In this document: positions 51,295-60,013 of the stretch, piece by piece | Position numbering within the stretch: position 1 is the stretch's first letter | Layout of the letters: each line of letters begins with the position of its first letter | Assembly (NCBI GenBank): GCA_046344715.1 | Contig: JBKDKX010000006.1 | Location: 62,001-126,000, forward strand | Direction of reading: 5' to 3' | Length of the DNA stretch: 64,000 nt | From: CAZAQK01 sp046344715 | Lineage (GTDB): Bacteria > Pseudomonadota > Alphaproteobacteria > Rickettsiales > SXRF01 | Position numbers and translations under genes: made by a program | The notes under the pieces: model-generated | Told to the model about the DNA's origin: nothing | What the model saw: the letters and a program-made list of their open reading frames with translations, nothing else | Database searches by the model: none

Positions 51295-52230
51295 ATGATT
51301 TCTAAACACACCATTGCTATATCATTACTGCCTGCCCTTACCTCCTCCGGCATTTTCTTGTTAATGCTTGCTATTGGTCTGGGTTTTCCATTTCTGTTTT
51401 TATCGCTATTACCCATTTTTTCGGTTGGCTTCGGAAAAAACCCACGCCACGCGCTGGAAGCAACATTAATTGCATCTGTTGTGATTATAATGCTCACGGG
51501 TGCTTTATCACTCGGCGTGATGTTCGTTTTTTTTCTTGGCTTGCCGGCGTGGTACTTCTGCCACCTTGCACGCCACGCGCTACAGTTTGGCGAACATAAA
51601 ATATGGTACCCCATCGGCAATATCATGGCGCAGTTAAGCGTCTATGCCTGCGTACTTATTGGTATGGCCGTGGTATATTATGCGTCCGAAACCGGTGGCA
51701 TTACCGCCGTGGTAAGCACCAAAATCCGCGAAGCATTCACTGAAATGCCCGCCGAGTATGACACGATGGTGGATACCATCGCCAATCACTGGAACTTCCT
51801 GATTTTCTCTATGCTCGCCTGGATGTGGGGTGCCGCGCTCTATGGCCACGCATGGCTTGCAAACAGACGCCTCGTACAAACAGGCAAGGCACTACGTGAC
51901 AGTTTAGCCGTCACCGTTTTTGCCATGCCAGGCTGGATGCTTTATCTTTTGTTTGTTGCCGCACTTGCATCGCTTATTGGAAGCGAGTCCATGCAATTTG
52001 CTGGGAAATCCTGCTTCACTACCTTGCTGCTCCCTTATTTCTTCTTAGGCCTTGCCATTATACACCGCAGCTCTGCCCAGTGGCCAAACCGCCGTTTCTT
52101 CTTGTTTTTTATATATTTAATGATAGCCAGTCAGCTATGGATGATGGCCATCATTGCAGGAATTGGCTTTGTTAACCATCTCCTGCAAATCAATAAACGC
52201 TTGTCTTCCGGTCAGATTTCCCCTAAATAG
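51295..52230 (+). CDS. DUF2232-like polytopic membrane protein
   Basis: 311 residues with about eight hydrophobic segments, starting MISKHTIAISLLP. In Alphaproteobacteria a DUF2232 (YybS-like) membrane protein commonly lies between rpsR and rplI, which is the case here. No catalytic motif is visible; homologues are of unknown function, some resembling energy-coupling transporter membrane components. The longer open frame begins inside the terminator stem and is not used. There is no clear binding site in front of the chosen ATG. Confidence 0.82.
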   Translation: MISKHTIAISLLPALTSSGIFLLMLAIGLGFPFLFLSLLPIFSVGFGKNPRHALEATLIASVVIIMLTGALSLGVMFVFFLGLPAWYFCHLARHALQFGEHKIWYPIGNIMAQLSVYACVLIGMAVVYYASETGGITAVVSTKIREAFTEMPAEYDTMVDTIANHWNFLIFSMLAWMWGAALYGHAWLANRRLVQTGKALRDSLAVTVFAMPGWMLYLLFVAALASLIGSESMQFAGKSCFTTLLLPYFFLGLAIIHRSSAQWPNRRFFLFFIYLMIASQLWMMAIIAGIGFVNHLLQINKRLSSGQISPK

Positions 52231-52300
52231 GCACTCCTTTTCCCGCCGCGGTGGCGCGATAAGTGTATGTAAAACCTCTTAGCTATAGCAGGAGAATGTC

Positions 52301-52759
52301 ATGGAAGTTATTTTATTAGAACGTATTGCCCGCCTCGGCGGTATCGGTGACACCGTAAAAGTGAAAAACGGCTATGCCCGCAATTTCCTTATCCCTATGA
52401 AAAAAGCGCTGCGCGCTTCTGAAGCCAACAAAAAATTATTCGAAGCCCGCCGTGCAGAAATTGAAAAGCTGAATGCAGAAAATAAAGCAGCGGCCGAAGC
52501 TATTGCTGCAAAACTTGCTGGCAAATCACTGACCCTCGTGCGTCAAGCCAGTCAGGAAGGCAAACTCTACGGTTCTGTTACGGTTCGTGATATTGCGGAA
52601 GCCCTCAAAGAAGCAGGACATGACGTGCCAAAAAGCCAGATCGTTATGACCTCTGCAATTAAGACCACCGGTGAGTACTCCGTACGCATCAACCTGCACG
52701 CCGAAGTGGTGGTAACGGTTGCTGTAAACATCTCCCGCCTCGAAGTAGAAGCGGCGTAA
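52301..52759 (+). CDS. rplI: 50S ribosomal protein L9
   Basis: 152 residues. The N-terminal globular domain MEVILLERIARLGGIGDTV and KNGYARNFLIP are diagnostic; the connecting helix is Ala, Glu and Lys rich (about 40-75), and the C-terminal domain includes GKLYGSVTVRDIAEAL. AGGAG lies five bases before the start. Followed by a long hairpin built of seven-base units that may terminate the transcript. Confidence 0.97.
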   Translation: MEVILLERIARLGGIGDTVKVKNGYARNFLIPMKKALRASEANKKLFEARRAEIEKLNAENKAAAEAIAAKLAGKSLTLVRQASQEGKLYGSVTVRDIAEALKEAGHDVPKSQIVMTSAIKTTGEYSVRINLHAEVVVTVAVNISRLEVEAA

Positions 52760-52762
52760 GTT

Positions 52763-52835
52763 AAAGAATAAGGAATAGGGAATCGAGTAAAGTATTACTC
52801 GATTCTCAATTCTCAGCTCCCAATTCCTCTATCCC
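52763..52835. repeat. seven-base tandem arrays arranged as an inverted repeat after rplI
   Basis: The left arm reads in units aagaata, aggaata, gggaatc; the right arm in units attctca, attctca, gctccca, attcctc. The inner gaatcgagtaa and ttactcgattc are perfect 11-base complements around a four-base loop. It starts four bases after rplI and ends shortly before dnaB, so it may function as a terminator as well as being a repeat. Confidence 0.85.
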
Positions 52836-52871
52836 TTGCCCACCTCAACAAACCCTGTTAGTTTGGGCGGC

Positions 52872-54362
52872 ATGGCACTTGCACTTTCCACATCATCAGA
52901 GACTATGTCTGCGACAGCAGAAGATATCGCCTATCGCCAACCACCTGCCAACATTGAAGCAGAGCAGGCGTTGCTTGGCGCGTTACTTGTAAATAACGAG
53001 GCACTTGCCCATGTGGGCGATAAATTGCGCGCCGAACATTTCTTTGAGCCGCTGCATGCGCGCATCTTTGAAGCCATCCAGAAATTCCACGACAAGGGAT
53101 TAATTGCAAACCCTGTAACCCTCAAGCATTTCTTTGATCAGGATGCGGCACTTGCTGATATTGGCGGCGGGGTATACCTAGCCAAGCTCGCTGCTGCTGC
53201 CGTGACTGTAATCAACATCTCTGATTATGGGCATATGATTTATGATCTGGCACTCAAACGCCAGCTTATCCAGATTGGTGAAGACGTGGTGAATGCAGCC
53301 TATCTGCACCAGATGGATGAGCCTGCACAGCACCAGATAGAAGAAACGGAGCAGAAACTCTTCAATCTATCACTGGAAGGTTCTGGCGATAAAGGCTTCC
53401 GCGCTATCCGCCATTCTATCATCGGTGCGATAAAACATGCAGAATTCGCGCAGAAGCACGATGGCGTTATCGGCCTTACCACGGGATATATTGATCTCGA
53501 CCGCATCCTTGGCGGTCTGCACCGCTCCGATTTATTGATTCTGGCTGGCCGACCATCCATGGGGAAAACCGCGCTTGCCACCAACATCGCCTATAATGCG
53601 TGCCTGAGCTTATACCAGAAGGCAAAAGAAAAAAATATTCCAATGAAGGAAGCGGGTTCCGTTGGGTTCTTCTCGCTGGAAATGTCAGCCGAGCAGCTCA
53701 CCACGCGCTTGCTCTCTTCTGCCAGTGATTTGAATTCTTCCAACATCCATAATGGCCGCATCAGCAACGAAGAATTTACACAACTGGTACGCGCCAGCAA
53801 TGAAATGAGTGCGATGCCATTCTTTATCGATGACACGCCTGCCCTTTCTATTTCTGCACTGCGCACCCGCGCCCGCCGCTTAAAGCGCATGAATAACCTG
53901 CAACTGCTGGTGATTGATTATCTGCAACTGGCACGCGGCAGCAGTGTTATGTCGCAAAGTAACCGCGTACAGGAAGTATCGGAAATTACACAAGGGCTTA
54001 AGGCTATCGCCAAGGAACTGGATATTCCGGTCATTGCGCTATCGCAACTTTCACGTCAGGTAGAAAACCGCGGCACCAAAGCACGTGACAAAATCCCGCA
54101 ACTGGCCGACCTGCGTGAATCAGGCTCTATCGAGCAGGATGCCGACGTGGTGATGTTCATTTACCGCGAGGAATATTACCTCTCGCGCGAACAGCCGATG
54201 GAAGGCACGCCCGAGCACGCGACGTGGCAAACAGAAATGGATCGCGCCATGAATGTGGCAGAAGTCATCATCGCCAAACACCGTAACGGCCCGATTGATA
54301 CTGCTCGCCTGCGCTTTGAGGGAAGACTCACCAAATTTACCAATCTGGATGAGCATCACTAA
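52872..54362 (+). CDS. dnaB: replicative DNA helicase
   Basis: 496 residues from the ATG at 52872; a TTG twelve codons earlier and an ATG eleven codons later are alternatives, none with a strong binding site. The N-terminal domain holds PPANIEAEQALLGALL; the RecA-like domain has Walker A LAGRPSMGKTALATN near residue 225, Walker B LLVIDYLQL, and QLSRQVENRG with DLRESGSIEQDADVVMFIYR. It unwinds DNA at the fork and recruits the DnaG primase. Next gene alr starts six bases after the stop. Confidence 0.97.
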   Translation: MALALSTSSETMSATAEDIAYRQPPANIEAEQALLGALLVNNEALAHVGDKLRAEHFFEPLHARIFEAIQKFHDKGLIANPVTLKHFFDQDAALADIGGGVYLAKLAAAAVTVINISDYGHMIYDLALKRQLIQIGEDVVNAAYLHQMDEPAQHQIEETEQKLFNLSLEGSGDKGFRAIRHSIIGAIKHAEFAQKHDGVIGLTTGYIDLDRILGGLHRSDLLILAGRPSMGKTALATNIAYNACLSLYQKAKEKNIPMKEAGSVGFFSLEMSAEQLTTRLLSSASDLNSSNIHNGRISNEEFTQLVRASNEMSAMPFFIDDTPALSISALRTRARRLKRMNNLQLLVIDYLQLARGSSVMSQSNRVQEVSEITQGLKAIAKELDIPVIALSQLSRQVENRGTKARDKIPQLADLRESGSIEQDADVVMFIYREEYYLSREQPMEGTPEHATWQTEMDRAMNVAEVIIAKHRNGPIDTARLRFEGRLTKFTNLDEHH

Positions 54363-54368
54363 CGCGCT

Positions 54369-55436
54369 ATGCATAACACCCCTACCCTTGAAGTAAGCCT
54401 TGCAGCACTGTCAGCTAACTACGAACTGCTCAAATCCAAGCTGGAAGGTCGCCTGTGCGCTGCTGTGGTGAAAGCCAACGCGTATGGCCTTGGCATGGAA
54501 GGCGTAAGCAAACATCTCGCAACTATTGGCTGTAATCAGTTTTTTGTGGCAACATTTGCAGAAGCTATCGATTTACGCGCTGTGTTGCCCGATGCCATTA
54601 TTTATGTATTTCAGGGTGTGTTGCCAAATGAGGAAAAAGAATTCCTGCATCACAATCTCATTCCGGTACTCAACAGCACGGAACAAGTTGCACGTTGGGA
54701 GAAAGTAGCCGCTGAGAAAAATGCCGTGCTGCACGTGGACACCGGCATGACGCGCCTTGGCCTGAATGAAACCGAAGCACTGGCACTTGCTGCCGATAAA
54801 GCACGCGTTGCAGCGCTCGGCATCCGCATGGTGATGAGCCACCTCGCCTGTGCTAATGATGGCGATCTGGAAAAAAGCAATGACCAGCGCATGCGTTTTG
54901 AAAAAGCCCTGCATGCATTCCCTCAGCCAATGTCAGCAAGCCTCGCCAATTCCGCCGGTGTGTTTTTAAGCAAGGATTACCATTATGATATTGCGCGCAC
55001 GGGCTGCGCTCTCTATGGCATCACGCCCATCACTGGTACAAACCCGATGCAGCATGTGGCAACCCTCTCTGCTCCTATCCTGCAAATACGCACTCTCGAC
55101 CGCGATGAAACCGTAGGTTACGGTGCAACGCACGCTGCGAAAAAAGGCAACCGCATTGCCATTACCGCACTGGGCTATGCTGATGGCATGATGCGCTCAC
55201 TTAGCAATCGTGGCTTTGCCTATGTTGCAGGTGAGAAAGTGCCGTTTGTTGGCCGCGTATCCATGGATATGATTGCGCTGGATGTAAGCAATATTCCGGA
55301 AGCCAAATTGACAGGCACACGCGCAGAATTCATCAACGCAAAGCAGGATGTGAATATGCTCACTGCCCTGTGCGACACCATCGGCTATGAAATGTTCACC
55401 CGCATGGGTGGCCGCGTAAAACGCCTTTACGTGTAA
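54369..55436 (+). CDS. alr: alanine racemase
   Basis: 355 residues, PLP-dependent enzyme supplying D-alanine for peptidoglycan. The PLP lysine is K35 in AAVVKANAYGLG; the second catalytic residue is the tyrosine in ETVGYGATH near 247. HVDTGMTRLGL and FVGRVSMDMIALDVS are further signatures. It lies six bases behind dnaB, an order also seen in other Alphaproteobacteria. Confidence 0.96.
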   Translation: MHNTPTLEVSLAALSANYELLKSKLEGRLCAAVVKANAYGLGMEGVSKHLATIGCNQFFVATFAEAIDLRAVLPDAIIYVFQGVLPNEEKEFLHHNLIPVLNSTEQVARWEKVAAEKNAVLHVDTGMTRLGLNETEALALAADKARVAALGIRMVMSHLACANDGDLEKSNDQRMRFEKALHAFPQPMSASLANSAGVFLSKDYHYDIARTGCALYGITPITGTNPMQHVATLSAPILQIRTLDRDETVGYGATHAAKKGNRIAITALGYADGMMRSLSNRGFAYVAGEKVPFVGRVSMDMIALDVSNIPEAKLTGTRAEFINAKQDVNMLTALCDTIGYEMFTRMGGRVKRLYV

Positions 55437-55480
55437 TTTTTACCCTTCCGGAGCATATCTTCTGCCCCTAGCATCTTGCT

Positions 55481-55954
55481 ATGGAAAACATATTTCCCAA
55501 TGACACCACCATCACACTTGCAGGCAAACCATACCGCCTGCGCGCAAGCATTGCGGCACTCTGCGCCATTGAACAGCATCTCAATCTGCCGATTCACACG
55601 CTTGCCGAACATACCTTTACTAATGCACAGGCCGTATTTATTTTACATGCGGGGATTGATGCCGCCGGTTATCAGCCCATTCACATAACTGATGATGAAC
55701 CACACCTGCATGAATATGCACGCGCATTTATTGCAGGTGCCCTTCAGGATAAAACAGAACTCAACTGGCGCGGGATGTTTACAACATTCACAGGCATCAT
55801 GAACCGCCCCACTGCAGAATTCTGGAACATTACGCTGGCGGAATATTCACTTATTGTGGAAGGCTTTTGCCTGATGCACGGGCTTGAACCCCACCGCGCC
55901 CTTCCCCCCGCAACTTCCCAAGACCTTGCAGAGATGATAAGAAGGTTCGGGTAA
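55481..55954 (+). CDS. gene-transfer-agent/phage tail assembly protein-like, two-domain
   Basis: 157 residues. The first half (ITLAGKPYRLRASIAALCAIEQHL, AVFILHAGIDAAGY) resembles GTA gp10-type proteins. The second half (FWNITLAEYSLIVEGFCLMHG) resembles the small tail assembly chaperone encoded next to gp10 in gene transfer agents. The two appear joined in one chain. No other capsid or tail gene follows directly, only unknown genes. A role in a degenerate gene transfer agent or tailocin is inference. The binding site is weak. Confidence 0.55.
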   Translation: MENIFPNDTTITLAGKPYRLRASIAALCAIEQHLNLPIHTLAEHTFTNAQAVFILHAGIDAAGYQPIHITDDEPHLHEYARAFIAGALQDKTELNWRGMFTTFTGIMNRPTAEFWNITLAEYSLIVEGFCLMHGLEPHRALPPATSQDLAEMIRRFG

Positions 55955-55978
55955 CATTAACAAATGTGAATATCAACT

Positions 55979-56500
55979 ATGACTTATAGCAGGAAAACGC
56001 AAAATTGCATCAAGTTACTCTTATGTCTTCTGCCTTTTGCGCTTGTTGCATGGATAATAAAACTATCCTTCAACCTTATGATTGGGGACATCATTACTAC
56101 CGGTGAAATCAGCAAAACCATAGATAGGCGGCATTTAATCTTTACCTATCGTTTAACAAAAGCCATTGGTGCTCAGGAACACATTATCAATCTAGAAGCT
56201 ATTGCCACAGATGAGTGGACTGGCTTTCTTTGGGATACCGTGTGTCGTTATGATGATTATGAATATGTAGGCGATCCAGATCCTGACATACTGGTTGGAT
56301 GGTATTTACGGTTTTCACAAAAAGGCCGCGATGCTGGCGCAACGTATAATTTTAAGGCTACGGACTACGGAGATGGTATGCGCCCAAATAACCCAGACAG
56401 AGAATGGTGCGTGATGCGATCGCACGCAATTTTATATAAGCAATCATTCGGGTGGGTATTGATGGACAAGCGAAACATCCCTCGAGGACAAGAGAAATGA
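55979..56500 (+). CDS. hypothetical membrane-anchored protein, first of a paralogous pair
   Basis: 173 residues with one membrane segment at about 12-30 (LLLCLLPFALVAWIIKL). The extracytoplasmic part holds WTGFLWDTVCRYDDYEYVG, TYNFKATDYGD, EWCVMRSHAILYK and GWVLMDK. The same order of motifs appears in the next gene, so they are tandem paralogues. The two conserved cysteines (in DTVCRY and EWCVM) may pair. AT-rich by eye compared with alr and mlaE. No family recognised. Confidence 0.6.
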   Translation: MTYSRKTQNCIKLLLCLLPFALVAWIIKLSFNLMIGDIITTGEISKTIDRRHLIFTYRLTKAIGAQEHIINLEAIATDEWTGFLWDTVCRYDDYEYVGDPDPDILVGWYLRFSQKGRDAGATYNFKATDYGDGMRPNNPDREWCVMRSHAILYKQSFGWVLMDKRNIPRGQEK

Positions 56501-56937
56501 TAAAATATCATATTATGTCAATTATCCGTATGCAAAGCAGGTTTTACTGGCTGGTTATATGCTGTCTATGCATCATCGTGCTTTATATGCAATTTCGTAT
56601 ATTTAGCGTTCTGTATGAGCATCGTGAAAACTACAAATTTGGTTATGCGCTGCACGAAAAATTTATTGATACTGATGTAACAGTCATTCGACTTCATGAA
56701 TTAACAGATTTTAGTTGGGATAACGTTTGTTTCTATCCTGATTTTCCAACCGTTCAACGACTGGAATTTCGTAATATTTTTGGAAGTGTTAAATATAATC
56801 TGAACGTAACCAGTTATGACCTCTTTGATCCAAGTCTATCCAGCGTAAAAGCAGCAGAGTGCATAACATCAAAAGAGGCGATCTTCAGAAAACACGGAAA
56901 TAGATTTTCTTTAGAGAAAACAACAAAAGGGAACTAA
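56497..56937 (+). CDS. hypothetical membrane-anchored protein, second of a paralogous pair
   Basis: 146 residues from the ATG that overlaps the previous stop (ATGA). One membrane segment at about 15-35 (WLVICCLCIIVLYMQF). Shared with its neighbour are FSWDNVCFYPDF (WDxVCxY), KYNLNVTSYDL, the second cysteine in AAECITSKEAIFRKHG, and a final RFSLEK. Translational coupling suggests the pair acts together. The following gene begins one base after the stop with a good binding site inside this gene. Confidence 0.6.
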   Translation: MIKYHIMSIIRMQSRFYWLVICCLCIIVLYMQFRIFSVLYEHRENYKFGYALHEKFIDTDVTVIRLHELTDFSWDNVCFYPDFPTVQRLEFRNIFGSVKYNLNVTSYDLFDPSLSSVKAAECITSKEAIFRKHGNRFSLEKTTKGN

Positions 56938-56938
56938 C

Positions 56939-57862
56939 ATGGCAGACACCACGACCATACCGGATTTTAATCCTATATCACGTGAGGAGATGGAAACAAG
57001 AGCGGCAAAAATAGCAGAACAACAAGGATTCAAAGATCGCTACGATATTGACGCCTTCAGGCACGCATATACCGCTGCAATGATGACCAAATTTCATTTG
57101 GGTGATGTTGCAACGGGCACGCTAGGATATGGCGTAGAATTTATAGGTCTTTGGACTAGAGGAGCAAAAGACTTATTTCAAAGTATTATGGAATTATTTG
57201 GCACAGAACATTCTGAATCAGAACGCGTACATTATGATGAACAATTTCTGGAATCATCCATGGATGCGTTCAACAATGCTGTCGGCATCGCTATTGGTAA
57301 AGAAGCATCTTCTGAACAGGAAATCATCAAACGAATAACTGAGAAGATTCACAATGGTGAAATTGTTCGTCATCCCAACGAAGTAAAAGACCGCATGAGA
57401 AAAGAACGGGAAATTTCTCAGCAAAACTTCGTCGCCAACGATACATCATGTCGTGCTGGCAACTTCGACACCTCCTCTCTCATCCGTGCCATTAGTGGCG
57501 GCAAGAACAGCCGTATGTCGAGCAAGCAGATATTTTCCATGTCTGCCGCAGCCTTCGCGCAGGAACTCATCAAATCCCGCAGGCGTTCGCTGGAAAATGA
57601 TTTGCTGGAACTTCTAAGCGGCGGCAATGGAAAGAATACCCTGGCACAGGCAGGAAACGGCACCCCCATGGCATCACTAACAAACACATTTGGCGGCATG
57701 ATTGATAACCTCGTAGGATCGGCCATGAACCGCCGCAAAACACGCACATCCACCGCCGAATCTGATCGATCCATTGAAACCAGCCGGAATTGGAACCCTA
57801 GCCGCAGCCAGCAACAGGCGATGTTGGCGGGCTGGGCGCAGCAAGGGAATAGAAACTTATAA
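56939..57862 (+). CDS. hypothetical protein, apparently chimeric
   Basis: 307 residues with AAAAGGGAA upstream. The N-terminal part (about 1-160) contains DAFRHAYTAAMMTKFHLG and AFNNAVGIAIGK, a His- and Asn-containing pattern seen in DUF6973-type domains attached to some polymorphic toxins. From about residue 165 the character changes: the DNA is richer in GC, and the protein becomes Ser, Arg and Asn rich, ending RSQQQAMLAGWAQQG, like the tail of a phage structural protein. The two halves probably have different origins. No signal peptide. Confidence 0.5.
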   Translation: MADTTTIPDFNPISREEMETRAAKIAEQQGFKDRYDIDAFRHAYTAAMMTKFHLGDVATGTLGYGVEFIGLWTRGAKDLFQSIMELFGTEHSESERVHYDEQFLESSMDAFNNAVGIAIGKEASSEQEIIKRITEKIHNGEIVRHPNEVKDRMRKEREISQQNFVANDTSCRAGNFDTSSLIRAISGGKNSRMSSKQIFSMSAAAFAQELIKSRRRSLENDLLELLSGGNGKNTLAQAGNGTPMASLTNTFGGMIDNLVGSAMNRRKTRTSTAESDRSIETSRNWNPSRSQQQAMLAGWAQQGNRNL

Positions 57863-57863
57863 T

Positions 57864-57931
57864 CAAGTTGCTAGTTGCACCTTGCTGCATTAAAACTACT
57901 AGCAACAAACAACTGATAACTAGCAACTAAT
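57864..57931. repeat. seven-base tandem arrays arranged as an inverted repeat before mlaE
   Basis: The right arm reads actagca, acaaaca, actgata, actagca; the left arm caagttgctagttgc is its complement in reverse. It fills the gap between the unknown gene and mlaE and leaves no ordinary ribosome binding site in front of mlaE. Confidence 0.85.
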
Positions 57932-57933
57932 CC

Positions 57934-58707
57934 ATGAACTTCCTTGCCCCGATTGGCCGACTTACGTTTGATTTCCTTGCCGCTGTAGGCAGGCTTGCCC
58001 TCTTCATCTGGGCAGCTATGTCTGGCCTGCTGCGCCCGCCCTTTTATTTCAAACAGCTTGGCAGGCAGCTGGTGGAGATTGGCTATTACTCCCTGCCTGT
58101 AGTTGGCCTTACCGCCATTTTCACCGGCGCGGTACTGGCACTGCAAAGCTATTCCGGCTTCTCGCGCTTTTCGGCAGAAAGCTCCATCGCCATTGTGGTG
58201 GTACTTTCCATTACTCGTGAGCTTGGCCCGGTGCTTGCCGGCCTGATGGTCGCCGGCCGCATTGGCGCAGCGTACGCCGCTGAGATCGGCACCATGCGGG
58301 TTACCGAGCAGATTGATGCACTCACCACCTTATCCACCAACCCGTACAAATACCTGGTGCTGCCGCGCCTGCTTGCCGGCATTACCATGCTGCCGGTTTT
58401 GGTATTAGTCGCCGACATCATCGGTGTATTCGGTGGTTATCTGGTGTCCGTGCATGAGCTGGGCTTCAACCCAAGTTCATACATCAAAAGCACGTTTGAA
58501 TATTTGGAAACTAAAGACGTTGTCTCCGGCCTTGTGAAAGCATCCGTGTTCGGTTTCATCATCACGCTGATGGGCTGTTATCATGGCTTCCATTCCAAGG
58601 GCGGCGCACAGGGTGTAGGTGCAGCAACAACACATGCCGTGGTATCCGCCTCCATTCTCATCCTGCTTTCAAACTACTTCCTGACCTCTATTTTCTTCAC
58701 GGATTGA
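57934..58707 (+). CDS. mlaE: lipid-transport ABC permease
   Basis: 257 residues, six or so membrane segments. MlaE is the inner-membrane permease of the Mla phospholipid system. Family hallmarks include SLPVVGLTAIFTGAVLALQS, SITRELGPVLAGLMVAGRIG, AAEIGTMRVTEQIDAL and GCYHGFHSKGGAQGVG. MlaD is encoded at 9.3 kb, so the system is split. The ATPase MlaF gene is downstream, separated by an ORF6N gene. Confidence 0.95.
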   Translation: MNFLAPIGRLTFDFLAAVGRLALFIWAAMSGLLRPPFYFKQLGRQLVEIGYYSLPVVGLTAIFTGAVLALQSYSGFSRFSAESSIAIVVVLSITRELGPVLAGLMVAGRIGAAYAAEIGTMRVTEQIDALTTLSTNPYKYLVLPRLLAGITMLPVLVLVADIIGVFGGYLVSVHELGFNPSSYIKSTFEYLETKDVVSGLVKASVFGFIITLMGCYHGFHSKGGAQGVGAATTHAVVSASILILLSNYFLTSIFFTD

Positions 58708-58708
58708 T

Positions 58709-59248
58709 ATGGCAACACTCATTCCGCTTCAGCGTATTGAACAAAAAATCCTGCTGATTCGTGGGCAGAAGGTACTGCTGGACTCCGACCTCGCCGAACT
58801 TTACGGTGTCCCTACCAAGCGCCTGAATGAACAGGTAAAACGTAACATTGAGCGTTTTCCTGGGCATTTCATGTTTCAGCTTACTGAAGAAGAACTCGAA
58901 AATTGGAGGTCGCAAATTGCGACCTCCAATCCTAATGCAAAAATGGGTCTGCGGCGCGCCCCTTACGCCTTCACCGAACATGGCACTTTGCAGGCTGCCA
59001 ATGTTATCAATTCTCCGGCAGCCATCAAGGTAAGTATCCTCATCATAGAGGCATTCCTTAAACTGCGCCAGCTAACCGCCAGCCAATCTGCCATACTCAA
59101 AAAGCTGGAACAGCATGAAAAACAGATTGGGTATTTATTCAATTTGTTAAAAGAAATGGCTGATGCACCCACAGAACCACAGTATAAATCGCACCGTATT
59201 GGTTTTCTGAAAGAAGATAAAAACAAGCAAAGGCTGAGGAAACAATGA
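58709..59248 (+). CDS. ORF6N domain protein, inserted in the mla operon
   Basis: 179 residues. The N-terminal ORF6N domain is clear: RIEQKILLIRGQKVLLDSDL, AELYGVPTKRLNEQVKRN, RFPGHFMFQLTEEE and RAPYAFTEHGTLQAANV, followed by a coiled coil (about 128-150). ORF6N proteins are DNA-binding domains related to phage antirepressors and KilA-N, and occur in prophage and mobile contexts. Here it starts one base after mlaE and overlaps mlaF by four bases, so it rides in the same transcript. A perfect 14-base-arm palindrome lies inside the coding sequence. Confidence 0.9.
   Translation: MATLIPLQRIEQKILLIRGQKVLLDSDLAELYGVPTKRLNEQVKRNIERFPGHFMFQLTEEELENWRSQIATSNPNAKMGLRRAPYAFTEHGTLQAANVINSPAAIKVSILIIEAFLKLRQLTASQSAILKKLEQHEKQIGYLFNLLKEMADAPTEPQYKSHRIGFLKEDKNKQRLRKQ
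58902..58930. repeat. perfect 14-base-arm palindrome within the ORF6N gene
   Basis: attggaggtcgcaa, one central base, ttgcgacctccaat. It encodes NWRSQIATSN, a segment that varies among ORF6N proteins. As DNA it could be a dimer binding site for the protein itself; as RNA it forms a tight hairpin. Confidence 0.9.
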
Positions 59249-60012
59249 CCACCCCTAAAATCGAACTTCAGGGAGTATACAAAGCCTTCGGCAGCAAGGT
59301 GGTGCTGGACGGCATTGACCTCACCGTTGAAAAAGGCCAGTCGCTGGTGGTCATCGGCGGGTCGGGCTCGGGCAAGTCTGTACTCATTAAATCTATCCTT
59401 GGCATTGTTACACCTGATAAGGGTAGTATTAAAATTGATGGTCAGGAAGTGACAAAATTCTCCTTCCGCGAACGCCAGGAAATCATGCGCAAATTCGGCA
59501 TGTTGTTTCAGGGCGGTGCGCTGTTTGATTCACTACCGGTGTGGGAAAATATCAGCTTTGCGCTGCTGCAAAACCATCAGGTAAATAAAAAACAGGCCAA
59601 AGAATTGGCGGTAGAAAAACTAAAGGCCGTGGGGCTGGGCGCGGATGTGGCCAACCTCTCGCCGTCGGAACTCTCTGGCGGTATGCAAAAACGCGTGGCA
59701 CTTGCGCGCGCTATTGCGGCTAATCCGGAAATTATTTTCTTTGATGAACCGACCACAGGGCTAGACCCCATCATGGCGGATGTCATCAACCACCTCATCG
59801 TGAAATGCTCCAAGGAGCTGGGTGCCACCACAGTTACCATTACGCATGATATGGCAAGCGTGCGCACCATCGCCGAACGCGTAACGATGATTTATAAAGG
59901 CAAACTCATCTGGAATGGTGATGTAAAAAACATCGACCATAGCGGCAACGAATATGTGGATCAATTCGTCCATGGCCGCGCTGAAGGACCGATTACCGCG
60001 GCGGTGCGTTAA
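59245..60012 (+). CDS. mlaF: lipid-transport ABC ATP-binding protein
   Basis: 255 residues. Walker A GGSGSGKSVLIKSILG near residue 35-50, Q-loop LFQGGALFDSLPVWENISF typical of MlaF, signature LSGGMQKRVALARA and Walker B IIFFDEPTTGLDPIMADV with the switch histidine in TITHDMASV. TGAGGA precedes the ATG. It energises MlaE for phospholipid traffic between the membranes. It directly precedes one arm of an inverted-repeat element. Confidence 0.96.
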   Translation: MTTPKIELQGVYKAFGSKVVLDGIDLTVEKGQSLVVIGGSGSGKSVLIKSILGIVTPDKGSIKIDGQEVTKFSFRERQEIMRKFGMLFQGGALFDSLPVWENISFALLQNHQVNKKQAKELAVEKLKAVGLGADVANLSPSELSGGMQKRVALARAIAANPEIIFFDEPTTGLDPIMADVINHLIVKCSKELGATTVTITHDMASVRTIAERVTMIYKGKLIWNGDVKNIDHSGNEYVDQFVHGRAEGPITAAVR

Positions 60013-60013
60013 T

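Noticed and set aside
52763..52835. CRISPR-like array
   Set aside because: The units are seven bases and directly abutting, without spacers of constant length.
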